DNA of 45,979 bases from positions 1 through 45,979 of the forward strand of contig NZ_JAAJBT010000011.1 of the NCBI RefSeq assembly GCF_011392115.1, written 5' to 3'. Each line of letters begins with the position of its first letter. Position 1 is the stretch's first letter. This stretch comes from Flavobacterium difficile. GTDB taxonomy: Bacteria; Bacteroidota; Bacteroidia; Flavobacteriales; Flavobacteriaceae. Under the pieces are notes generated by a model, which saw only the letters and a program-made list of their open reading frames with translations, did not search any database and was not told the origin of the DNA. Shown in pieces: positions 32,029 through 39,538 of this stretch. The position numbers and the translations under genes were made by a program.

Positions 32029-32709
32029 TTATAATTTCTCTTTTAAAATCTCCATTCCTTCACTGGCACTCATAGGTAAAACTTCTAATGGATTTTTTAA
32101 ATCATAAATGGTTGCTGGATTTGGATCGATGTAATAAACCGGAACGTGCGATTTAGCATAATGCATCAAGCCAGCAGCAGGATAAACTTGCAAAGAAGTT
32201 CCAATGATTATAACAATATCAGCAGATTGCATGTGAGGAATCGCAAAATCAATCGCAGGAACTTGTTCACCAAACCAAACAATATCAGGTCGAAGTTGTT
32301 CTGCATTTTCGTTTACATCACCTAAATTTATGTCGTTTTCCCAGTAAATACTTTCCTCATCCGAAAACTCACCACGCACTTTTACCAATTCGCCATGCAA
32401 ATGCAAAATATTTGAACTTCCTGCACGTTCATGTAAATTGTCTACATTTTGAGTAATAATTTGCACATTGAAACTTTGTTCTAATTCAGCTAAAATTTCA
32501 TGGCCTCTATTGGGTTGTACTTCTTTCAATTGAGCTCTTCGTGCATTATAAAAATCTAAAACCAATTTAGGATTTTTCTTCCAACCTATTGGAGAAGCCA
32601 CATCCATAATGTCATGATTTTCCCAAAGTCCATTCGAATCTCTAAAGGTAGAAATTCCGCTTTCTGCACTCATTCCAGCACCAGTTAAAACTACTATTTT
32701 CTTTTGCAT
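32029..32709 (-). CDS. cobB: Sir2-family NAD-dependent protein deacylase without zinc cysteines
   Basis: 226 residues. NAD-binding TGAGMSAESGISTFRDSNGLW (about 9-29), TQNVDNLHERAG (about 99-110), the catalytic His in LHLHGELVKV (about 118) and GTSLQVYPAAGL (about 175) are intact. FYNARRAQL (about 53) resembles the Tyr/Arg pair of class III sirtuins that prefer succinyl or similar acyl lysine. The protein has no cysteine at all, so the four-Cys structural zinc site between the HG motif and WFGE is absent. The zinc-less form also occurs elsewhere in Bacteroidota as far as I recall. It is divergent from trmH with overlapping promoter regions. Confidence 0.9.
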   Translation of the reverse strand: MQKKIVVLTGAGMSAESGISTFRDSNGLWENHDIMDVASPIGWKKNPKLVLDFYNARRAQLKEVQPNRGHEILAELEQSFNVQIITQNVDNLHERAGSSNILHLHGELVKVRGEFSDEESIYWENDINLGDVNENAEQLRPDIVWFGEQVPAIDFAIPHMQSADIVIIIGTSLQVYPAAGLMHYAKSHVPVYYIDPNPATIYDLKNPLEVLPMSASEGMEILKEKL

Positions 32710-32741
32710 AAATTTTGTTACTTTGCAGTAAAATTAAGAAA

Positions 32742-33416
32742 ATGTCCAAAAACAAACTTGCTTTATTAGAATATTTAGAGAACTTCATGTCTGAAAATAG
32801 AAAAAACAGATTTATTGAAGTCTTAAAAAATAGAACCAATCATTTTACAATTGCTGTAGAAGATGTATTTCAATTACATAATACAAGTGCGGTAATGAGA
32901 AGTTGTGAAGTTTTTGGTATTCAGAATTTGCATGTTATAGAACAGCGTTATGGTAAATCCATTGACAAGCAAATTGCTATGGGTGCTGAAAAATGGGTAG
33001 ACATCAATAGATATGATAATATAAAGAATTGTATCGCTACTTTAAGAGCACAAGGTTATCAAATAATTGCTACAACGCCACATAATGATTCGTGTATGTT
33101 AGATGAATTTGATGTGACTAAAAAATCGGCAATCTTTTTCGGAACTGAAATTGATGGCCTTTCGGAAGAAGTGATAAAAGAAGCGGATGGTTTTATTAAA
33201 ATTCCAATGGTGGGTTTTACAGAGAGTTTAAACATTTCCGTTTCGGCAGCTTTAGTCATTCAGGATATTACGAACAGAATGCGTCATTCCGATATAAATT
33301 GGCAATTAACCGAAGACGAAGTTTTAGAAAAACGTTTAGATTGGACGCGAAAAACGATTAAAGATATAGACTATATTGAGAAGCAGTTTGTGAAAGAAGA
33401 TCCAAGTAAAAAGTAA
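32742..33416 (+). CDS. trmH: TrmH-family RNA (guanosine 2'-O) methyltransferase (SPOUT)
   Basis: 224 residues from the ATG at 32742; an in-frame upstream ATG at 32715 lies in the divergent promoter region. SPOUT motif 1 is LHNTSAVMRSCEVFGIQNLHVIE (about 44-66), motif 2 is FFGTEIDGLS (about 131-140) and motif 3 is IPMVGFTESLNISVSAALVI (about 154-173), forming the SAM-binding knot. TrmH methylates G18 of tRNAs. A rRNA target is possible, since paralogues share these motifs. A C-terminal helical tail of about 45 residues fits TrmH better. Confidence 0.87.
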   Translation: MSKNKLALLEYLENFMSENRKNRFIEVLKNRTNHFTIAVEDVFQLHNTSAVMRSCEVFGIQNLHVIEQRYGKSIDKQIAMGAEKWVDINRYDNIKNCIATLRAQGYQIIATTPHNDSCMLDEFDVTKKSAIFFGTEIDGLSEEVIKEADGFIKIPMVGFTESLNISVSAALVIQDITNRMRHSDINWQLTEDEVLEKRLDWTRKTIKDIDYIEKQFVKEDPSKK

Positions 33417-33423
33417 AAAGTAA

Positions 33424-33464
33424 AAAGAGCCAAGTAATAACTTACTGACTCTTTCTTTTTTTTT
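33424..33464 (+). terminator. Terminator after trmH, made from repeat words
   Basis: AAAGAGCCAAGTAA (33424-33437) pairs with TTACTGACTCTTT (33442-33454), then a T run. Its left arm is a copy of the dispersed GAGCCAAGTAA repeat. Confidence 0.65.
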
Positions 33465-33479
33465 AAATATTACTTGTTT

Positions 33480-34244
33480 TTATTTTCTTTTCAATACTTT
33501 ATAATCATTGTATGAAGTTGCTAAGGCATCTAAAACTTGTAAATCTGTTGCCGTTGTAATGAAAGCTCTAGAGTAATTGCATTTTTCTAGTATCTTTTCA
33601 ATTTCATTCTTGTTCATTTGTAAAAGCATAACTAGCGATTCTCTGTCGGTATTTTTGCTTAATATGGCAGCGAAATTGGCATCATTTTTTAAATCTAACG
33701 TTTTTTTCAATTCTTTTTCTTTTCCATTAAATAAAGAATATACCAAATCAATTGGGTTTGATAAAGCCGTTAGTAAATTTTCAGTAGCATTTTTTGCTTT
33801 CATCCCAGGTTCGTAACCTAAATTTAAGCCAGCAATATTATATCTGTAATTTTCGTTAACAGGAATAAGTTTCGTGTCGATAACCAAATAACCAGTTAAA
33901 GTATAGCTGGTTACGACCACAGTTTCAATTTCGTTTATTTTTTCAATTAATTGAATGGTTTTATTTCCAGATAGCCATTTTTGGTTGACTTCTATTTCTA
34001 CATAATTATAGCCTAAATGAGAGAATAATAATTTATCATTAATATTGGCATTTATTTCAAATTCACCATTTTCTGAAGCCAAAACTACAGCGGAGTTGTT
34101 TTTATTTAAAACAGTAACTCTTCCAATAGGTGTTTGGTTTTTTATATCTAAAATTTTACCTCTAACTTTTACTAATGTAGAGTCAGATTGAGAAAATCCT
34201 AAAATAGCAAACAGATATATTAATAAGTAGATTACTTTTTTCAT
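33480..34244 (-). CDS. Exported protein with carboxypeptidase-regulatory-like (CarboxypepD_reg) domain
   Basis: 254 residues. A signal peptide (MKKVIYLLIYLFAILGFSQ) is followed by a CarboxypepD_reg-like beta domain at about 24-105 (VRGKILDIKNQTPIGRVTV, then NGEFEINANINDKLLFSHLGY). This fold is common at the start of TonB-dependent receptors and in stand-alone periplasmic or surface proteins of Bacteroidota. The remaining 150 residues are not recognised and contain LDLKNDANFAAILSKNTDRESLV. Not a receptor: there is no barrel or plug. Function unknown. Confidence 0.75.
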   Translation of the reverse strand: MKKVIYLLIYLFAILGFSQSDSTLVKVRGKILDIKNQTPIGRVTVLNKNNSAVVLASENGEFEINANINDKLLFSHLGYNYVEIEVNQKWLSGNKTIQLIEKINEIETVVVTSYTLTGYLVIDTKLIPVNENYRYNIAGLNLGYEPGMKAKNATENLLTALSNPIDLVYSLFNGKEKELKKTLDLKNDANFAAILSKNTDRESLVMLLQMNKNEIEKILEKCNYSRAFITTATDLQVLDALATSYNDYKVLKRK

Positions 34245-34421
34245 TATGAAAAATATTTGTACAAAAATAAGATTTAATTTGTAATGTAGATTGGTGTTAA
34301 CATAAGATTATAAAAAGTTTGTTTTTGTTTAGCTCCATTACTCTTGTTGTTTGTTACTCATTTTTAGGTTTTTAATGTCAATTTCTTTTTTGTCAGCGTA
34401 GCGATATAAACCTTAGTGCCA

Positions 34422-35135
34422 TTATAAAAGATTTTTAGTTTTCAAATACATTTGTCCTATTAACATTGCTAAACCAAAACTAATTAATGTTCCTATTAAT
34501 ATGTATTCGGTTAGTTTAATTTCTTTATGTTCCTTTAAGTCTCCAAATCTGAAAATTGATTTTGCTGCTAACAGAAATCCAATTCCTTCCCAAAAATCTG
34601 CAATTATAAAAGTGAAGATAAATAAGCGTTCTAACATTCCAATGTATTTGCCTGCATCTTCAATTCCGTCATTTGGTAATGGATAATTAAATATCTCCAT
34701 GATTTTTTTTATTACCACAGAAGAAAAAAATGTAATGCCAACTAAAGCAATTATTAATAAGTAGTTTTCAGGATTAAAAATGGACTTATATGCGATATTA
34801 TATTCATGAAAATAGTTTATAAATACTGCAATTGTAGAGAAATGAAGTAACTGATCTAACAAGAAGTTAATTAGGTGATTAATTTTATTTTTGAGAATAA
34901 TTTTTGTTAATATATCTATAACTAAGTGTGAAATTGATAGTAAGATTGCAGGAAAAATGTACTGTTTTTCAAATCCAGTTAGCGTTAGTAGTAGTGTGAG
35001 ATGAATCAATACATGTAAGTACAAATATTTCGATTTAATTTTTTTGTTTTCAATGCCATCAACCATGGTTTGGGTTTGAAATACAAAATCACCCAAAAGA
35101 TGTGCTAATATGACTTTTAATATTAGTTCTCCCAT
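34422..35135 (-). CDS. DUF3307 family membrane protein
   Basis: 237 residues with about six to seven hydrophobic helices. It begins LILKVILAHLLGDFVFQTQTM, the typical DUF3307 start (LLaHLlgDFvlQ), and has IHLTLLLTLTGF and a His/Asp-bearing ISHLVIDILTKI segment (about 67-78) also seen in the family. The start overlaps the end of satD by 13 bases, so the two are coupled. DUF3307 members are often found next to SatD genes, but their activity is unknown to me. Confidence 0.85.
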   Translation of the reverse strand: MGELILKVILAHLLGDFVFQTQTMVDGIENKKIKSKYLYLHVLIHLTLLLTLTGFEKQYIFPAILLSISHLVIDILTKIILKNKINHLINFLLDQLLHFSTIAVFINYFHEYNIAYKSIFNPENYLLIIALVGITFFSSVVIKKIMEIFNYPLPNDGIEDAGKYIGMLERLFIFTFIIADFWEGIGFLLAAKSIFRFGDLKEHKEIKLTEYILIGTLISFGLAMLIGQMYLKTKNLL

Positions 35136-35728
35136 TGTTGCGTTTCTTTTGAATACAAGTTGATTATTTCTACAATTTCTTCATAACCACCTCTTTTTAG
35201 AGCTTTGTTTATTGTGGTTTTGTCTTTTGATAATTTTTCTGCTATTTCTTTTTGCATTAAGTTTCTGTTGTTTAAAGCAAACAAGATTGTTTCTGCTGTT
35301 ACGGGCTTCCAATTATTTGCAATAAAACTTATGAGTTTTAACATCGGATTAAAATATTTGTCAAATTCCTCATTTGGACTTTTTAAAATTAAGCTGCTAT
35401 TTTTAATTTTTTCAAAACTTTCTCCCGAGTTAACATAAGCCGTTCCGTTTGATTCGGTTACTTTTGCTCCGTTAAAATTTTTTTCACCTATACCAATCGA
35501 CATTCTTACATCTGTTTTGCTGTTAGATTTTATTAATGCTTTTATACTTAAAACAATTTCTAAAGCCTTTTCTGTAGCTACTTCAATTTGAAAGCTGTCG
35601 CCTCTGTATATTTCCCATTTTTCTTGTTCTATTATATGTTCGGATAAATATTCTTTTAGTTTTGGTAACCAAGTTTCCGAATTTACTTTTCTTGAATTTA
35701 TTATATCTCCTGTAATTATTGCTATCAT
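35123..35728 (-). CDS. SatD-family regulator-like protein
   Basis: 201 residues of the SatD family. The N-terminal part (IITGDIINSRK at 4-14, YRGDSFQIEV at about 42-51, RMSIGIGE at about 74-81) resembles a nucleotide-cyclase/GGDEF-like sandwich in pattern, though that is only my reading. The C-terminal 60 residues hold a helix-turn-helix (LMQKEIAEKLSKDKTTINKALKRGGYEEI, about 154-182), so it probably binds DNA. It is coupled to the DUF3307 gene by a 13-base overlap. Its promoter region holds AGGCT inverted repeats that may be its own operators. SatD was named from an acid-tolerance locus in streptococci. Confidence 0.82.
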   Translation of the reverse strand: MIAIITGDIINSRKVNSETWLPKLKEYLSEHIIEQEKWEIYRGDSFQIEVATEKALEIVLSIKALIKSNSKTDVRMSIGIGEKNFNGAKVTESNGTAYVNSGESFEKIKNSSLILKSPNEEFDKYFNPMLKLISFIANNWKPVTAETILFALNNRNLMQKEIAEKLSKDKTTINKALKRGGYEEIVEIINLYSKETQQWEN

Positions 35729-35747
35729 TTTTTAAAGTCTTGTCTTA

Positions 35748-35755
35748 CAAATGTA
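35748..35755 (-). promoter_or_regulatory. -7 promoter element of satD
   Basis: TACATTTG on the minus strand, 19 bases before the satD ATG, directly next to the AGGCT repeats. Confidence 0.6.
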
Positions 35756-35761
35756 TATAAA

Positions 35762-35855
35762 AATAGGCTAAAAAAAGCCTTTTTTTAAAAAATGCCTCTT
35801 TTTAGCCTATTCTGTATTTGTTTTTTTGATTAAATAGGTTTATTAAAGCCTATTT
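35762..35855 (-). promoter_or_regulatory. Multiple AATAGGCT inverted repeats (putative SatD operators)
   Basis: AATAGGCTAAAAA (35762-35774) is perfectly inverted at TTTTTAGCCTATT (35799-35811), and a second dyad AAATAGGTTTA/TAAAGCCTATTT lies at 35832-35855. Inside the first are extra AAAGCC and GCCTCTTT half-sites. The cluster covers the upstream side of the satD promoter. Confidence 0.65.
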
Positions 35856-35903
35856 GTTATAGTTGACTTTAAAAAGCCAACTTGTAAAACTAAAGCGAAT
35901 CGA

Positions 35904-36347
35904 TTAAGTATTCATCTCTAAGTCTTTAATATATTCTTCATGTTCATAAAAGAAACGCTCAAAAGCATCCATTTTGTCATAAAAGAAATTGAAAATAGTT
36001 TCCCAATCGGATTTTCGGTTCAAACTTACTTCTGAGAGTTCTACCCAGATACGACTGATTATTTTTCCACTTTCTAAATAATGTTCTCTATCGAAAATGA
36101 CATCAGGTAAAAATTCCTCTATCAAAATATCCTTTAACGATTCTACTTTTTCAAAATAAATTTTTCTTTTGTTTTCGTCTTTTGGTTCAATATCCAGCAT
36201 CACATAGGCTTTTTTGTTGTCAACATTAAATTTAAAAGTAACGTCTTTAATTTTAGTATTATACAACAACCATTTTCGTGGATATTCGTTTCCAAAAGTA
36301 GACCAGAATTCTTTTTTTATTAATTGTGCCTCGGCTTTACTATACAT
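35904..36347 (-). CDS. DUF4268 domain protein
   Basis: 147 residues from the ATG at 36347 (MYSKAEAQLIKKEFW); a longer frame reaching 36377 is less likely. The start, the KWLLYNTKIKDVTFKF segment (about 25-40) and the LDIEPKDENKRKIYFEKVESLK region fit DUF4268. Elsewhere this domain occurs C-terminal to nuclease-like proteins; here it stands alone, as it does in many flavobacteria. No catalytic residues are recognised. Function unknown. Confidence 0.75.
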   Translation of the reverse strand: MYSKAEAQLIKKEFWSTFGNEYPRKWLLYNTKIKDVTFKFNVDNKKAYVMLDIEPKDENKRKIYFEKVESLKDILIEEFLPDVIFDREHYLESGKIISRIWVELSEVSLNRKSDWETIFNFFYDKMDAFERFFYEHEEYIKDLEMNT

Positions 36348-36391
36348 TTTTGTAAATATTTTTTGTAACTTTATCAAATAGAAAACTCAAA

Positions 36392-37033
36392 ATGGAATTC
36401 AGTCGTTTTATAAATAATATTGCAAATTTAAAGAAAGAAAAGTTGTTAGCCTCAGATGCACACATAAAAATGGCACCTTTGGAACGAATAACTTATCTTA
36501 AAGACAAATCGTATACCGAAAAGAAACCCAGAAATGCTGCGGTTTTAATGTTAGTTTATCCGAAAAATGATGTCGCACATTTGGCCTTGATTGTTCGAAA
36601 TACCTATCCAGGTGTGCATTCTTCACAAATTAGTTTTCCAGGCGGAAAAGAAGAAATCGAAGATGCAACTCTAGAAAATACAGCACTTAGAGAAACAGAA
36701 GAAGAAGTTGGAGTAGCGATGCATAAAGTTGAGGTAATCCGACAATGTAGCGAAATTTATATTCCACCAAGTAATTTTTTGGTCACACCGTATTTGGGTT
36801 TTTCTACAGAGAATTTAGAGTTTACTCCTAATCCAGATGAAGTGAAAAGGGTTTTAGAATTACCTATCCATCAATTACTTAATGATGAAATAATCGTACA
36901 AACAAAAATGACTACTTCTTACGCTACAAATATTGATGTTCCTGCTTTTCAAGTGGAAAAATATGTGGTTTGGGGTGCTACCGCAATGATGCTCAGTGAG
37001 TTAAAAGAGTTGTTTAAAAATGCAATCAAATAG
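36392..37033 (+). CDS. Nudix hydrolase, CoA pyrophosphatase type (NudL-like)
   Basis: 213 residues. The extended signature of the coenzyme A pyrophosphatase group is visible: LALIVRNTYPGVHSSQISFP (about 67-86), then the Nudix box GGKEEIEDATLENTALRETEEEVG (about 87-110). The enzyme likely splits CoA, oxidised CoA or acyl-CoA to phosphopantetheine and 3',5'-ADP. The N-terminal 50 residues are helical, typical for this group. It is divergent from the DUF4268 gene and 44 bases upstream of a PlsC-like gene. Confidence 0.85.
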   Translation: MEFSRFINNIANLKKEKLLASDAHIKMAPLERITYLKDKSYTEKKPRNAAVLMLVYPKNDVAHLALIVRNTYPGVHSSQISFPGGKEEIEDATLENTALRETEEEVGVAMHKVEVIRQCSEIYIPPSNFLVTPYLGFSTENLEFTPNPDEVKRVLELPIHQLLNDEIIVQTKMTTSYATNIDVPAFQVEKYVVWGATAMMLSELKELFKNAIK

Positions 37034-37044
37034 TATAAAATTGC

Positions 37045-37052
37045 TAAATTTG
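37045..37052 (+). promoter_or_regulatory. -7 promoter element of the plsC-like gene
   Basis: TAAATTTG, 25 bases before the ATG at 37078. Confidence 0.5.
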
Positions 37053-37077
37053 CAACCCTTTTTTAAATGTAAAACTT

Positions 37078-37881
37078 ATGGGATTATTTAAAAGAAATCC
37101 ATTCGGACATATATTGTTTATCAAAAAATGGTTGATTCGTATTTTTGGTGCAATTACACATTCTAGATATAGAAGTTTTAATAGCTTACAAATTGATGGT
37201 TCTGAAATTATCAGAAGTTTGCCAGATAGAAATGTGTTATTTATTTCGAATCATCAAACCTATTTTGCAGATGTAACAGCCATGTTTCATGTTTTTAATG
37301 CTGCTTTAAAAGGTAGAGAAGACAATATCAAAAATGTATTTTATTTGTGGCAGCCTAAGCTAAATATTTATTATGTAGCTGCTAAGGAAACTATGACAGA
37401 AGGTTTGTTGCCTAGAATTTTAGCTTATATTGGAGCAATTACTGTAGAAAGAACTTGGCGTGCAGAAGGTAAAGATGTGCAAAGAGAAGTGAATCCGAAC
37501 GATACCGAGAATATTAAAATTGCTTTAGAAGACGGTTGGGTAATTACCTTTCCACAAGGAACAACTCGTTCATTCAAACCCGTTCGTAAAGGAACAGCAC
37601 ACATTATCAAACAACATAAACCTATTGTAGTTCCTATCGTAATCGATGGCTTTAGAAGATCGTTTGACAGAAAAGGTTTATTTGTAAAGAAAAAAGGTAT
37701 TTTACAATCGATGGAAATTAAACCACCTTTAGAAATCGATTACGAAAATGATTCTGTTGAAAAAATTGTAGAACAAATCGAATACGCCATTGAACAACAC
37801 CCTTCATTTTTAAAAGTAATTCCTCAAGAAATTTTAGAGGATTCTGTGAAATTAGACAAAGAGCGTCAATGGAAATATTAA
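37078..37881 (+). CDS. 1-acyl-sn-glycerol-3-phosphate acyltransferase (PlsC-like)
   Basis: 267 residues. The acyltransferase HX4D motif is NHQTYFAD (about 59-66); the second region appears as TFPQGTTRSF (about 159-168) where the family has EGTR. A third region is PIVVPIVIDGF (about 181-191). A hydrophobic segment near the start supports membrane association. The enzyme class adds an acyl chain to lysophosphatidate, and ornithine- or other aminolipid acyltransferases are a possible alternative. The convergent next gene is separated by a shared terminator. Confidence 0.8.
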   Translation: MGLFKRNPFGHILFIKKWLIRIFGAITHSRYRSFNSLQIDGSEIIRSLPDRNVLFISNHQTYFADVTAMFHVFNAALKGREDNIKNVFYLWQPKLNIYYVAAKETMTEGLLPRILAYIGAITVERTWRAEGKDVQREVNPNDTENIKIALEDGWVITFPQGTTRSFKPVRKGTAHIIKQHKPIVVPIVIDGFRRSFDRKGLFVKKKGILQSMEIKPPLEIDYENDSVEKIVEQIEYAIEQHPSFLKVIPQEILEDSVKLDKERQWKY

Positions 37882-37917
37882 AAAAAAGTCCTGATATATT
37901 TATCAGGACTTTTTTTT
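37881..37917. terminator. Bidirectional terminator between plsC-like and anti-sigma-like genes
   Basis: GTCCTGATA-TATT-TATCAGGAC stem with flanking A run and T run, tightly overlapping both gene ends. Confidence 0.85.
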
Positions 37918-38551
37918 AATACTCTATTTTTTGTAGTTCGTTATAATTGCGTTTTAGTCTTCTAAGTAATATTCCGTATATTAATCGGTAAAATAACCAG
38001 ACAAAAAACATGACTACAATTGTAATTACAAAATAAATACCAAAAACTATAATGTAACCCTTGTTAGAATCTCCTCCAATATCGTGAATTAGTTTTACAA
38101 TCTTCGGTTCATAAATAGCTTGTGAACCAAAAACTATAAAGAACAAAACTACGCCCATTGATAAATTGTATGTGATGTAATGTTTCACTGTTTTGCGCGT
38201 GTCAATTATATTTTTTAATAAATGATTCACAGAATCTGTGGCATTAATTCTCTTATAATTCGTATAAAATTTATAAATGAAATACAAAATAACAGTATAA
38301 TTAATAATGCTAAAAATTAAGATGACAGTTTTTAAATGATATCTTTCTAACATCAAGTTGTATTCTTTACTGCTTAATAAGATGCCTAATAAAGGTCCTA
38401 AAAGCAATTCAATAATACTAATAATAAATATCCATTTTACAATAGAAGACGAACTTTTGTGCAACATGCCATAAATTTCATTTTCTGAAACTTGTTTAAA
38501 TTGCCCGTCGTTTTTCTTCCAATCTTTTTTTAATAATTCTAATTCATCCAT
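37916..38551 (-). CDS. Four-helix membrane protein downstream of an ECF sigma factor
   Basis: 211 residues. A soluble N-terminal 35 residues (MDELELLKKDWKKNDGQF) is followed by four membrane helices at about 37-57, 77-98, 123-145 and 157-185, and a short basic C-terminus. It starts 2 bases after the sigma factor stop, so the two are cotranscribed and probably work together. An anti-sigma or sensor role is inferred from position. I do not see a zinc-binding anti-sigma HxxxCxxC motif, so it is not a standard ZAS-type anti-sigma. Confidence 0.7.
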   Translation of the reverse strand: MDELELLKKDWKKNDGQFKQVSENEIYGMLHKSSSSIVKWIFIISIIELLLGPLLGILLSSKEYNLMLERYHLKTVILIFSIINYTVILYFIYKFYTNYKRINATDSVNHLLKNIIDTRKTVKHYITYNLSMGVVLFFIVFGSQAIYEPKIVKLIHDIGGDSNKGYIIVFGIYFVITIVVMFFVWLFYRLIYGILLRRLKRNYNELQKIEY

Positions 38552-38553
38552 AG

Positions 38554-39048
38554 TTACGGATTTAATATTTTTTTAAGTTTCCCTTTAATTCTGTTCATTT
38601 TCACTCGTGCATTCACTTCACTTATTCCCAGTGTTTCTGAAATCTCCGTGTAATCTTTATCTTCTAAGTATAAAAATATCAAAGCTTTGTCGATGTCATT
38701 CAACTCAGCTATGGCTTTATACATTAATTTTAATTGTTCTTCTTCCTCAAAATTGTATTCATCTGTTTTTATTCTGTGAAATTCTGTGTCAAAAGGTGTG
38801 GTTTCTATACTTCTTTTCTTCTTTCGATATAAGGTAATAGCGGTATTCAATCCAACGCGATACGCCCAAGTAGTAAATTTCGATTCGCCTCTAAACTTCG
38901 GGAAAGCCTTCCATAGCTGAATGGTAATTTCCTGAAACAAATCGTTATGTGAGTCTTGGTCAGAAGTATACAGTCTACAAATTTTGTGGACAATATTCTG
39001 ATTAGCTTTTAATTGTTTAACGAAACTTTCTTCTGATTCAGATCTCAT
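38554..39048 (-). CDS. RNA polymerase ECF-type sigma factor
   Basis: 164 residues with sigma region 2 (HNDLFQEITIQLWKAFPKFRGESKFTTWAYRVGLN, about 35-69) and sigma region 4 helix-turn-helix (IFLYLEDKDYTEISETLGISEVNARVKMNRIKGKL, about 124-158). It lacks sigma regions 1 and 3, as ECF factors do. The cotranscribed membrane protein may control it. The target genes cannot be read from this window. Upstream is the repeat-rich gap at 39049-39538. Confidence 0.9.
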   Translation of the reverse strand: MRSESEESFVKQLKANQNIVHKICRLYTSDQDSHNDLFQEITIQLWKAFPKFRGESKFTTWAYRVGLNTAITLYRKKKRSIETTPFDTEFHRIKTDEYNFEEEEQLKLMYKAIAELNDIDKALIFLYLEDKDYTEISETLGISEVNARVKMNRIKGKLKKILNP

Positions 39049-39115
39049 ATTTAATAAGTAGCAGTGTTTTGATTTTTGTTACAAAGATTATTAAAAAAAG
39101 TAAAAAGCGGAAAGT

Positions 39116-39199
39116 AAAGAGCCAAGTAAAAAGAGCCAAGTAAAAAGAGCCAAGTACAAAGAGCCAAGTACAAAGAGCCAAGTACAAAGAGCCAAGTTA
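39116..39199. repeat. Six tandem copies of a 14-base unit (GAGCCAAGTAMAAA)
   Basis: The G of GAGCC falls at 39119, 39133, 39147, 39161, 39175 and 39189, exactly 14 bases apart; the first copies carry TAAAAA and the later ones TACAAA. The same word appears singly after dapB and trmH. Confidence 0.8.
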
Positions 39200-39244
39200 A
39201 AAGTTAAAAGTAAAAAGTATAAAGTGATTAGTGAAAACATTTGA

Positions 39245-39286
39245 CTTTGCGAACCTTGCGAAAAATCTTTGCGAACTTTGCGGTTT
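39245..39286 (+). repeat. Period-9 TTTGCGAAC block
   Basis: CTTTGCGAA, CCTTGCGAA, then CTTTGCGAA and CTTTGCGG in near succession. This is similar in form to the period-8 elements at 40900 and 41803. Confidence 0.65.
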
Positions 39287-39440
39287 CAAAAAATAAAAGC
39301 TTAATATATGTTTCAAAAGATTTCATTTTTCATAACTATAGGAACTATTTAAAGCGAAGCGCCTTTTACTTAGATCACCAAAATAAAATATGTGTTTCAA
39401 AAAAAACGTATATGACTTATATGTTTTAAATAATATAATG

Positions 39441-39491
39441 AGATTGATTTTTATGAACATAAAGATTTTTTAAATTTCTCTAATCTGTGTT
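39441..39491 (+). repeat. Leader element D (partial, AATCTGTGTT family)
   Basis: AAATTTCTCTAATCTGTGTT (39472-39491) matches the right arms of elements A-C. The left arm is degenerate (AGATTGATTTTT at 39441). It ends 47 bases before the ndh start, upstream of the -7 element, in the same orientation to the gene as A-C. Confidence 0.6.
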
Positions 39492-39512
39492 CCAAAAAAC
39501 TAAAATATAACT

Positions 39513-39520
39513 TAAATTTG
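39513..39520 (+). promoter_or_regulatory. -7 promoter element of ndh
   Basis: TAAATTTG, 18 bases before the ATG at 39539. It overlaps an in-frame TTG (39518), which shows that the upstream open frame is not coding. Confidence 0.55.
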
Positions 39521-39538
39521 TACATAAACACTTCAAAA

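Larger units (their letters stand above)
39049..39538. other. Repeat-rich intergenic region (490 bp), no gene supported
   Basis: Between divergent sigma and ndh genes. In order it holds low-complexity AAAGTAAAAAG words, six tandem copies of a 14-base unit (39116-39199), more GTTAAAAG/GTAAAAAG words, a period-9 TTTGCGAAC block (39245-39286), an unclassified stretch, and the right half of a leader element (39441-39491). A 62-codon open frame at 39241-39429 overlaps the period-9 repeat and looks spurious. Confidence 0.7.

Noticed and set aside
39116..39199. CRISPR array
   Set aside because: The units are 14 bases with no unique spacers between them; this is a simple tandem repeat.
39241..39429. 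62-codon open frame in the sigma-ndh gap
   Set aside because: It begins within the period-9 TTTGCGAAC repeat, has no promoter or family features, and reads as repeat translation.
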